A stretch of 64,000 nucleotides of DNA from Aphrocallistes beatrix (taxonomy: Eukaryota > Porifera > Hexactinellida > Sceptrulophora > Aphrocallistidae). Of the stretch, positions 31,977 through 43,800 are shown piece after piece. How positions within the stretch are numbered: the first letter of the stretch is position 1; every line of letters begins with the position of its first letter. A program made the position numbers and the translations under genes. The notes under the pieces were generated by a model, which searched no databases, was not told the DNA's origin, and saw nothing but the letters and a program-made list of their open reading frames with translations. The stretch spans positions 3,224,001 through 3,288,000 of the forward strand of contig OY725504.1 of NCBI GenBank assembly GCA_963281255.1, read 5' to 3'.

Positions 31977-32743
31977 CTAGTAAGTTATTATTTTAGAATT
32001 TTAAAATATCAACTATCTATTATTAGGTCTTCAGATACAGATTAGAAATGACAACTATTTTTCCAATTATTTGGCATGTATGGGAAGTCAAATAAGTAAA
32101 AACAGAGGTCTATTGAGAAGACTTCAGTACATAAGCAATGAATAGATTAATAGAAATTTGAAATTTTTGCAATTGTCTGGCTTAGCAACTGAAAAATCAT
32201 TTACTTTTGATATGTAAAATCACTAAAACATTAACATTAATTACAAATTTATTAAATAATTCGAAAAACTATTACCTAAAATAGCCAATTTATGAGCAAC
32301 AATGCATTATCTCGGAGATTCTACACTTTATATAACGAATAGCCATAGCAACTTGTAGCCTCCATTAGAATTGTAACAAGATACTACAGCATATTCTACA
32401 GTAGACGTGGTAATGAAGTGAAGTTATGCAATAAATGTTATTTGATTTGCGAACTTAAGAAAGTAGGAAGTGGATAAGGTTACAAGTAAAATCAATTGCA
32501 TCAAAACTGATCTAAATAAGCGAAGCTACAGGAAAGCGTTGGTAAATATGGAAAATTAGCAAAATTAATTTTAGCGAAGAGTTTACACGTATCAAAATAG
32601 AATAGTCTAAAAATAGCAATTCGACTCAGAAGGTACATATATATACAAACGTATAGATAAACATTCTTAGAAAACTAATTTCAGTATCAATTTTTTTGCT
32701 TAGTCATGAAAGGTATACAATTTAGAGTCGATAAATCATTAAT
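31977..32743. other. Gap containing the unseen 5' end of the GW182-like gene
   Basis: The phase of the exon ending at 31976 requires a coding exon further upstream. I could not find a convincing ATG with a splice donor here. A GTAATA donor-like site near 32277 lies in a region with stops and may mark a 5' UTR exon. Confidence 0.4.
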
Positions 32744-33928
32744 TTAATATAGAAGAAGGCAATGGGGATCCCCCATACAACACAAGATCGTATTATCACT
32801 CGCTACTTCTACTCCTCTGACATATCCTTCACACTTAATATAATTCTTCATATGTCCTTCTGCGGTATATATCTGTATAGTTTTCTCAGGCGAATCACTT
32901 AATATTAAATTCCCAAACTGATCGATACACATAAATATGTGAGCTGATCCATTTCTTAAATTTATTAAACTATATAGCAGATCAGCTGATTTTGAAAAAA
33001 CATGGACATTATGCGGCTTACCATAATCAACTACAAATATTTCGTCTCTGTGAGTTTTAACATCACATGGATATTTTAGCTTTGGTTTTCCAAACTCTCT
33101 TAAGAAGTGTAAATCTGAGTTTAGAATTGCGATTCTATGATTTTCATGATCTGCAACAAACACTTCACCATTCAAATCTAATGTCAATCCTCGAGGTAGA
33201 CTTAACTTTCCAGGTTCACTCCTACACACAAACTTCTGATTATCTACTTGGAATTTACATATTGCGTTTTGTCCGTTATCACTGACAAAAGCCCATTTGT
33301 CATACAGAGCTATGCCGTACGGTCTTTCTAGCTGTCCCTTCCCGAATTCTGATATGAATTTGCCTTCTTTTGAAAAGGTTTGAACTCGAGTGTTGAAATA
33401 GTCACAAATATAGATGATATTTCTCTCAACACATATACCGTGAGGCCAGTTGAACTCTCCTTTCTTACTCCCTAACTTGCCAAAAGTCGCGATGGGATTC
33501 ATTTTTTCATGGTAGAGTCGAGTTACCTCTTGAACGGATCCAATTTTCTCCAGCTGACGCAAGAGAGATTGGAGATTTTCTGAGCTGAAACCAGGGATAG
33601 GGATTTGAGTTGGTTGTTGATACTTGGTTAATTCGTTATTCATCCTTTGGAGATAATCTCCTTGCAGCTTGACGATCGGATTCTGTTCAATACGCATTTT
33701 ATCATTTGTCTGAATAATCTCTTTCAACTCTCGGACCTGTTTCTTTCTCATTTTCTCCTTATCGAGGTAGATTAATTTAATATATTTTAATTGGCTGAGA
33801 AGCTGATCTCGTCTTTCTGATACCGTCTGGAGAATCGTGTCGAAGAATAAACAGATTTCTTGCTCCACTCTTACAAAAATATCCAGAGGACTGAATGCAG
33901 ACTCTTTTTCCAAATCCTGAGTAGCCAT
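32744..33928 (-). CDS. NHL-repeat coiled-coil protein
   Basis: This intronless gene encodes 394 aa. Residues about 15-130 are a long charged helix, likely coiled coil (RRDQLLSQLKYIKLIYLDKE and on). From about residue 145 there are NHL repeats such as KKGEFNWPHGICVERNIIYI, GQLERPYGIALYDKWAFV and LSLPRGLTLDLNGEVFVA. There is no RING or B-box. The same layout is found in four other loci in this window, but this copy is well diverged from 24959. It is followed by a gene-free gap (33929-34862) before the cyclase 3' end. The function is not known; the propeller probably binds a protein or RNA partner. Confidence 0.85.
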   Translation of the reverse strand: MATQDLEKESAFSPLDIFVRVEQEICLFFDTILQTVSERRDQLLSQLKYIKLIYLDKEKMRKKQVRELKEIIQTNDKMRIEQNPIVKLQGDYLQRMNNELTKYQQPTQIPIPGFSSENLQSLLRQLEKIGSVQEVTRLYHEKMNPIATFGKLGSKKGEFNWPHGICVERNIIYICDYFNTRVQTFSKEGKFISEFGKGQLERPYGIALYDKWAFVSDNGQNAICKFQVDNQKFVCRSEPGKLSLPRGLTLDLNGEVFVADHENHRIAILNSDLHFLREFGKPKLKYPCDVKTHRDEIFVVDYGKPHNVHVFSKSADLLYSLINLRNGSAHIFMCIDQFGNLILSDSPEKTIQIYTAEGHMKNYIKCEGYVRGVEVASDNTILCCMGDPHCLLLY

Positions 33929-34862
33929 TATTGAGTTCGTTATATTTGAATCACAATTTTGGGAAAGTATTTATAGTTTAACTTTTTGGTAGAGAAGTGA
34001 AAATGGATGTGGTTAAAAGGCTGGGGAACGTGGGCAACTGCTGCGTCTAGAATAATCTTTGATTCAAAACAGATTTCCAGGTTGGAACATGAGATGATTT
34101 TTTTAATTTTAGTTACTAAGTTTGTGGTGATATTCAGCTTTAATATACGTAATTCTATTGATTTCTTTTTTAATAATAACTAAGATCGAAACAAGAGAAT
34201 TTCTGATAATAGGATTGATCTGAACATGTACGAAAAACTACTGAGAAACGATATCTCCAAACGAACTAAGGGACTTTTAAAACGTAGCATCGATACTTTT
34301 CTCAACTACAAGATATCTTCCTAGCTTTAGTGTTAATTAAACTTCTTATTGGAATCGAACATGCGAACACTTTAGCCAGGTTTGTTTAGACTTTAGAAGA
34401 TGAAATATTTTATTAACTGTCGCTTCCATTTGCCACAATCGTATGTGATGTCACGAATGTTTCCAGTCATTTTATATGACACTGAAGCCATAAGAATGCT
34501 GGACAGTTACGTAATTAACTAACTTAGTTTGCAAACTCTGAATTTACTCTAGTTTATGTCAACTTTATTGTCATTGATGCAAGCACTATTCACTTTCGTA
34601 CCTTTCACTGATATATTACTAATACTCAATCCACTGAATGGCAAGTGTATTAACATAATAGTACATATACTTTCCTATCTCCCCGACTGAATTAGAAACA
34701 CACTTTTATATTTTATAATTAATTGCACATTTAAATCAAAATCCTAATATAAACTTCGTAGCATAACAACTCACAAAGGAGTCAATAGAACTGGAAATGA
34801 TCGCGCATATAAAATGATCGGGGCATCTAAGGAGATAGTATAAATCAGTTGGTCTAGTGATT
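33929..34862. other. Gene-free gap
   Basis: AT-rich sequence between the 5' end of the NHL gene at 32744 and the cyclase stop codon. No coding, repeat or RNA signal was found. Confidence 0.6.
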
Positions 34863-37800
34863 CTATTTAAACTCGTGTTGGGATTCAGAAACAGCGAGCG
34901 AAGAATCTGGAATTTTCTTATGAAATCCTTCTTTTCCTCTCAGCCAGTAGGTTGTCATGCGTCCCTTTCCTTTCACATCACGTGTCCCTCTGCATTCCAA
35001 TTGGTAGCCACCTAGCTTCTGCAATATGTTGGCAGTGTCTTCACTGACGTGTACACGAAGAGCTAAATGATATTACAAAGGTGTCAAAACTCAAACAGAT
35101 GGAAGGGATGAAATCCATATTTCGGAATTCTATTGCGTTATTTTATTGAATAAAACATTTCGTACCGAGTCCACTTGATTCCATTCGAGAAGAGACGTTC
35201 ACCGTATCACCGAATAGACAGTACCTAGGCATCTTAAGCCCGACCACACCTGCCACCACGGGACCGGAATGTACCCCTATCCTCAGCTGTAGAACCACAT
35301 CCGGTTTGTGTCGGATAGTGAAGCGAGATATGTCGCTGAGTAGGTGGATAGCCATCTGGCAGATTTCTCCAGCGTGGTTGTCTCCGTTGCGAATCGGGAG
35401 ACCGGAAACGACCATGTCTAAAATTTTAAAAAAATTGAAAATATATTTCCTAATGGTCTAGTTTCCCAAACTGCCATGTCATGACGTCAGTTGAATTATA
35501 TACTTACAAGCATCTCCAATCGTCTCCACTTTGTACACGTCATAGTTGAACAGGGCGTGGTCAAAAGCTGAGTAGAGGTCGTTCAGGAAACTCACAACTT
35601 GCATTGGTGTGCTGCCGCCCGCAATAGAAGTGAACCCGACGATATCACTGAAGTAGATTGTGACACAGTCGAACGACTCTGCTTCCACTGTCCTCCCTTC
35701 TTTCAGAGCCTCAGTCACGGACTTGGGCAACATTCCTGAAGAATGAAGGGTATTAGTAAATCTTAATAAAGTCGTTTTAGTGAGATGCAAGAGTTATCTT
35801 ACGTGACAACAGATCTTCTGTCTTTTGTTTCTCAACCGCCAACTGACCAGTTCTAGCAGCGACAACTTTCTCCAAATTAGTTGAATATTTTTCCAGCTAC
35901 ATACATACAAAGAATAAAATTAACTGTAAATTAACGTGGGATATATTTCTATGTGGAAATTAGGATTGTAGGTACAGTACCATGTATACGAGGTTATCAA
36001 TGAGTTCTCCTTTCTGAGGGCTGATCTCTTCTAAGGCATTGAGTACGTCTGGGAGGGTTGGACGTTTACGAGGATCATCACTCCAACACTTAGCCATCAG
36101 CTACAACCAAATAATCAAACAATCAATCAAACAATCAATCAATCAATCAATCGAATTTAGGATCTATCTAACTCACAGATTTGAAATCATAATCACACTC
36201 TTCCTTCAGGTTGGGTCTAAACGGAGGTGGGTTAGCACCCTTGTATCTATCTGCTAGATTCTATTGAGTGAGAGCAGAGACATATAAATACATTCTACAG
36301 TATTGTGTGTGTTATTGAATGGAGGTACTAACTGGAGGCAGTGTGAGTACAGCGTGATTCTTGCAGCCACAGATAGTGTCCAGTATCTCCGTTGGGAGCA
36401 TGTAGTCCAGGAAATCAGAGAAAGGACCCTCATGGTTAACTAATTCTGACATTATTAGTCCAAGGCTAGAGTGATGAGAAAAAAAGTGAATTCGGAATTT
36501 TGATTGTTGGGAAATGAATGTCAGATGAAATGTACCAGTATATGTCTCCTGAAGGTGTTCCATTCTCAACATGATCTGGATGTGTGACTCCGCACTTGAG
36601 GAATTCAGGAGGAATTGACAGGAGAGATCTAAGCAAAGGGATTTCTTACATCCTTGGTCCAGTAATATTATAAGGAATTAGTGTGGTGGTTACTTACTGT
36701 GCAATGCTTCTATCTTCAAACTTGATTGTTGTGTACTGCACCTGACAATTCTGAGACGTACCTGAGGATACCATATATGGACATCAAAAGCTTTAGAACG
36801 AATATCCAAGAACCGATTGCACGAAAAAAATTTCAGTTATATCGCCACGGTTTTAGGAGTGGTCCGCTTTTTACCGAACCAACCGGACCACTTTTAAAAA
36901 GTAGTTCCAGTGACTTACCAGAGATATGTGCTCGATCTCCAGATCCTTGCTGTCCCCTGCTATGCACTGCTTCTTCGTCAATCGCCTCTTTAATCGAACG
37001 GAACGGTTTCTTGGGCACTCCTTGCTGCCCCGACTTTATAATGTTGGGACCGAAATCTATATTTGAACATAATTAAACGCATGAAATGCATTCTAATACA
37101 TTGTTTAACAAGCTTACCTGTGATTTTAACACACCATCTGTTATCTACCACACAGTTAGAGGATTTGAGTCTACCATGCGTCTTTATAGGAGATTTACTC
37201 AGGTAAACCAATCCACGGCAAATGTCCTAAACATGAGAAAGCAATAAACTCAATCAGTTTATCAGAAAATTAATTTAAACTCACTTTTATCATTGAATAT
37301 TTGAAGTTCCAATCAATCTTAACTTCTGATGAAGAGAGGAGATCATCCATAGAACCCTGAAGTAAAAATCATGAAACCCGTGAAAATTCGCCGCTACTGC
37401 CTTATAAGGGCATGTCATTATGGGAGCTGCTTTAATACGCAATCATTAATGCGGTTACCTTTCCAGCTAGCTCGATCAGAACACACACGTTGGGGGACTC
37501 CAGGCAAGCACCCACGAAGTTGGTCACGTTCGGATGTTTCAACTCTCGCATCTCTTTGATCTCTTTCCTCAGGGCCAGCGTGTCAATGACAGATTCCCGC
37601 TTCAATCTCTTTATCACGACTGGCTGGTCCCGATACTTCCCTTCATTCCTTATGACGTGTCTAAAAGAACAGAAGTTTATGTTGATTGTTGTAAATCAAC
37701 ATTTACCACTTTTTCAGGCGAATTTATGGCAGAATTCTGAGAAAATATGCTTAATTTACAGCTTAAATCTTGAAAATATTCATTCTAAAAGAGCCGTGTA

Positions 37801-40800
37801 ATCTTCGTTAAAGCTTAAATTAAACTCAAACCTGTTTCTCTTTATTTGGGATTGCATTGACATGAGAGAACGAAAAGATTTGCCGTCATCTGTATCAGAG
37901 AACCTCACTTGACTATACTCAATCTTCCAGTCATTGTTAGCCAGAGCAGCTCGATACCTCTCTCTCCTCACCACATAGATGAGCAGCAGTGTTACCAGTG
38001 TGATGACACCGCCCACGATTAGAATGGCAGCTAGCAGCGTGGGGACTACCACCAGGATCAAGTTCGATTCACACCTCTCTCCGAAGTAGGGCGGTTCACA
38101 GGTACACAATCCGTTACCAGTGGAGCCTATGCACAGGGAATAAGGGTGAATCGCAGTCGAAAGAAATGAAAAGCTCTTAAAATTGCATATCAATACGGTC
38201 TCAAACTTATTGAAGATTTAATATTATAAACTTGAAATGTAGAGGCGAATACTATTATATTTTCGGTGTGGTCGGATTAGCGAGGGTGTACTGTACTGTA
38301 TACATAACATGTATGATAAGATTCAAATATTTGACAATGGATATGCTGCGAAATTTAAAAGTTTTGTTTCTATTTATACTACTCACCGCTACTACACTCT
38401 CCATACTCTCCACAGCTGCACTTGCTAGCACAGTCCACGCCCCAATAGCTGTCGTTGCACTGGCAGTAGTCAGGAGCTGCGCAGTAGCCGTAGTTCATTG
38501 CGCAGGGAGTGGAGCAGATGGGAGTACCACAGTCCATTCCGGCGTAGCCTGTGCCACAGGAACAGGTGTCCGGAGTTATGCACTCTCCGTGTTTGCACTG
38601 AGGCATGCAGAGTGTCTGCTCACAGCTGGCTCCAGCATAACCTATGTGCATTCGCTAACTCAAGACAATCCACAATGTTAATGGTGAATACTTTGAAAAT
38701 TTAGTTACTGTGCGGTTTTTTTACAGAATTTCCAAAAATTCAAGATAGAAAACGCCCACAGTGACATTTAACGATCTTTGCATATCGGATTTAATCGAAT
38801 AAATTGAAAAGTTCTTTCACTATGGATAAAATGGATTCATTTCCTAGCAATAAATGTATGAACATTAACCGTAGAATGCCCAGTGGGGACACAGTGTCCC
38901 CGATATCGCGGATGTCTCCCAGCCATTTTCTATGCCACTGAAGTCATATAAATGCTGGGCATTCTACAGTTAAAACGAAATACGGAAATACTCACCAACT
39001 TCATTCTTCCCTGCTTTCAGTTTGCATTTACAAGTATTCATCGCTACACACTCTCCATGCTCATAGTACCAGATGATATCTGAGTCTGTGCGAAGACCTC
39101 CGCATCCCTCTTCACAGTAAAAGATGGCAGGCACATCCATGACATGAGATGCCGGTTCTTCGTCATACTCACTTGTCAGAATCGTACCGTTAGTTCTAAT
39201 GGAGTCGTTTAAATCCTGAATTACAAACATTTTTTCTATAATAAATAGAAACCTACCTTACTACGTTGGTATAATTCGCGTTTGCGAATGTCCGAGTGCC
39301 TCTAGAATACTGATAGCCCACGAAAGTCGTTCTGTTGACAGAGTACGAGAAGAATTGCTGTCTGTCTATTAAGTTTCCGTTCTCGTCAAAACCGAAGTAG
39401 CCAACTTTTATCACATCGTATATAGTGTAGATTTTCCCATCAGGGAAAGGATCGATCATGTAGAGTTGACCTAACAGTTATTTGACATAAAAGTTATTCA
39501 AGAATTTTAAAAAATATATTTAAAAAATACAAACCTTCGAATCCAACTCTGTCACCTACTGCATCATACTCAATACGACCGCTCATACCATCAAAAGTAA
39601 TCTAATGAAACGAATTAGAAATCTATACACTAAAATAACCGATAATATTTTGTATTAGCTTCTATGTGTGAGAGCTATTCCGGTCCTGCCAAAAGTGGTC
39701 CGATTAAGCGGAGTCGACTGTATTTACAAAAACAGATCCAACTTACATTGTTCACAATGGAGATCATCTTGTCAGGGTTGAAGGTCATATTCCGAGTGAA
39801 GAACCAGGAAGCAACTTTCAGATGTGTCACCATCGCATCAACAAATATTCCATAGCGTCCGTTGGTGGTAGCCGAATAGGTGACAAGGTACCCGTATACC
39901 TTGTAGGGGTCCACTTGAGTGTACAGATCGTAGAAACCGTCCTTATATACTGGGCCGTACCAATTCCGAGCTCTAACGAATGAGTGACTGAGATGCAAGT
40001 TGGAAATGAAGAAAATCCCTTTATACCCAAAGGTACAAGTCACAGGCCCCCCTGTGCACCCAGGCAGGTGGTTGACGTAACCAAAATAGTCCAAAGCATC
40101 CCCAGTTGACACCCACTGGTAGCCGTGATAGCAAGAGAAGCCCTGCTCCAATCCTTCCACGAATATTCTATGCACAGTGGGAGTTGCCATCATCAGCATG
40201 ATAACTCGGATGTTGTATGATTTTATCTTTGCGACTGCTTCGTTTATTTTGTCATCAGGGAGGGCAAGAGCGCCGGAAATAGAGGACGCTCCCTCTATTT
40301 TCACTTCGTAAAACTCTATCTTATGCTGCAGGAGTGCATCGTAGAAACCGCTTTCAACAGGGGTACCCGTATCTGTCAGCACCACGATTTCATTCCAATA
40401 ATGGGCCTTCAAGAATCTCATTATACCGTCATACTGCACCTTATAGGAGCGGTTAGCACGGTAGAAGTAAGGATGGTAGAGCTTGTTGCTCAGTTCGTCA
40501 GAATCGGATAGATAGACTCCCACGACTGGGACTTTGTCAATGGCTGCGAATGAACTCAACGCAAGTGTGTCTTTGTTGTATTGACCCCCGAGTATGGCAT
40601 GGATGTGTTCGCCGTTGGGATCCTAAACAGATAATACCGGTTTTAAAGTTGACAAATGCTAACTGAATACATTTTTACGAGAAAATTGTATTGAAATATA
40701 GTGAAAGTAATGTATTTTGGCTATTTGATTTCATCGCCGAAGCCATGGATTTTTTAGGGCGATCTTTGTGTAAAAGTTGCACCAAGATTTTTGGGAGTTA

Positions 40801-43800
40801 CTCCACGACTCATATTTTATCGGTGGTTAACACCATGGTTAAGCTGAGTATCACCAATGTCTCAACTTTCAAAAAAACTAGGTTTCAACAAAAAAACTCC
40901 ATTTTGCAATGGTATTAATAATAGTATTAATAAAACAATGTTTACAGAGGCTTAATTAAGGACAAATAAACGGCTTCGATTATAAGTGAGCTCAAGTTTA
41001 AGGTCAGAATCTTACCTTATTTTTCTCAGCAATATCACGATAGTACTGATAAGCCCAACTAGAATTATCCATCTCGTAATCTTCTCTGTACACTACGTCA
41101 TACTCCAGACTCCTTCCTTGGTCTACAAGAGCAGATAGTTGCTAATATGGTCTACACACATTTGAGGAGTTTAATGTTATGCTTTGCTTACCAACAAACT
41201 CCTGGTCCCAGTATCCTTGGTTTATCATTGTCCTCGCTGCTATGCTGTACGACCATTGCAAGCCATTTCTGTAAGTGAGCATGGCCAGGGAGTAGCGCAA
41301 AATACCTAAATTCATTGTATTATAATACTCTCTCCTATACTCGCAAATGACAATTCATCAATTACAAGCGCGCTTCGCTTGCTTGCGCTGCGCGACTTGC
41401 AGACACTTCGTGTCCACAGAGTCGCACTGCGGGCGCCTGGAATTACTCAATCCAGCCTATTTTGTTAATTTATATAAATATTTTAAACAAAGGTTAACAA
41501 AGATTATCATATAGATCAGAAATATAATATCCGAATTCTACACCCATAAAAACCATATGTCAACAGTTGGAAGCTAGTCTCTAGCATATTTGTATAATTT
41601 GTTTACTTTATGTACCTATTGTAAACTTAAGTAAACAAATAATTTATCATATAGACCTGAAAATACGATATTCGAAATCTACAGCCCTGAAAACCCCATG
41701 TCAACCGTTGAAAGCAAGTTTCTAGCATATTTTTGAGATTTGTTTACTTTATGTACTTACTGTGAACAAAAGTAAACAAATAATTTATCATATAGATCTG
41801 AAAATATGATATTCGAAATCTACACCCCTGAAAATCCCATATCAACCGTTGAAAGCAAGTTTCTAGCATATTTTTGAGATTTGTTTACTTTATGTATCTA
41901 ATAAAAACAAAAGTAAACAAATAATTTATCATATAGACCTGAAAATACGATATTCGAAATCTACACCTCTGAAAACCCCATGTCACCACCCGTTGAAAGC
42001 TAGTCTCTAGCATATTTTTCAAAATTCGTCAAATGTTTTGAGAACGTGACATGTCACGTTTTGTGAACGTGACATGTCACGTTTTGAGAACGTGACATGT
42101 CACGTTTTGAGATCGTGACATGTCACGTTTTGTGAACGTGACATGTCACGTTTTGAGAACGTGACATGTCACATTTTGTGAACGTGACATGTCACGTTTT
42201 GAGAACGTGACATGTCACGTTTTGAGATCGTGACATGTCACGTTTTGAGAACGTGACATGTCACGTTTTGAGATCGTGACATGTCACGTTTTGTGAACGT
42301 GACATGTCACGTTTTGAGAACGTGACATGTCACGTTTTGAGATCGTGACATGTCACGTTTTGTGAACGTGACATGTCACGTTTTGAGAACGTGACATGTC
42401 ACGTTTTGTGAACGTGACATGTCACGTTTTGAGAACACCTTTATTTACATATTTTCACACCATTTGATGAATTTTGAAAAATATGCTAGAGACTAGCTTC
42501 TAACGGGTTACATGGGGTTTTTAGGGGTGTAGATTTCGAATATCATATTTTCAGATCTATATGATAAATTATTTGTTTAATTTTGTTTACATTAGATACA
42601 TAAAGTAAACAAATCTCAAAAATAAGCTAGAAACTTGCTTTCAACGGTTTACATGGGGGTTTCAGGGGTGTTGATTCGAATATTACATTTTCGAGTAAAT
42701 TTGTTTATCAATTTGTTTACTTTTGTTTACAATAGATACATAAAGTAAACAAATTACAAAAATGGGCTAGAGACTAGCTTCCAATGGTTGACATGGGGTT
42801 TTTAGTGCTGTAGATTTCGAATATTATATTTTCGGATCCATTTGAGAAATTATTCGTTGACATTTGTTTAAAATATTTATATAAAGGAAAAAATTATCAA
42901 AATATGTTAGATTGAGTAACTCCAGGCGCCCGCAGGGCGACTCTGGGGACACACGGTGTCCGCAAGCAAGCGAAGCGTGCTTGTAGATTATTAATATTAT
43001 GTCCTCCGTTGCCCCAGGAATGTGTCGCGTCATTTCCGGTTTAAGCCATTTTGGGGCGGGGATGCGTTAAAAATTCCGGGTATTTACTATAAATAGAAAA
43101 AGAATTTTCTAACATATATCCGGTTAAGTCATTTTTCCGGGGAAGCCTTAAAATGTAGCCAAAATTGAAATATTACCTGTCGCGTTGAAGAAAGGTGTCC
43201 AAGTGGTGTTCAAGCTGGAGCCATTCGAAGTTGTCGTTGAGAACATTAAACGGAGGTTGTCGTAAGGTCTGCACACGGACCCGGAGAATGACGTCATTCC
43301 TCTCTCTGGGATTAATTCCATACTGTCTACTGATAAGCAGGCAGAGGATGGATCCAGGGTAACCATTATCGTCTAAAGAATGTTTGGAATAGAGTAAAGT
43401 TGAGCTAGAAATTCGGGAAAATAATTTGAAATTTTGACACACCCGATTGCTATCTGGTCCTGAGGTTATCCGATAGCCAGAGCTGTCGTGTAGAGAGAGA
43501 GTAGGAGGGTTGACAAACTTGAAGTTAGCATCCACTGACATGTCCATATTAGTCACATCCAAGCGCAATTCTGTTGCTGGTAAAACTATGCGGATATTTG
43601 AAATAAAAATTCAGGGTTCTATACTAAAATACAGTCGACTCCGCTTTATAGGGTCACTGTTTAATCGGGTTAACCGCTTAATCGGGACACTTTTAGCAGG
43701 ACCGGAATAGCTCTCACACATAGAAGCTAATACAAAATATATTCGGTTAATAGGGTTCTCCGCTTAATCGGGGAAAAATGTCCTCTGACCGATGTGACCC

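Noticed and set aside
39253-39261. Downstream donor (GTAGGT) at the end of cyclase exon 11
   Set aside because: Using it produces an immediate in-frame stop in exon 12; the donor at 39261 keeps phase 0 and the complete model closes.
41363-42985. CRISPR array interpretation of the 23-bp repeats
   Set aside because: Units are contiguous with no unique spacers, each is palindromic, and the genome is eukaryotic; it is a satellite within a foldback element.
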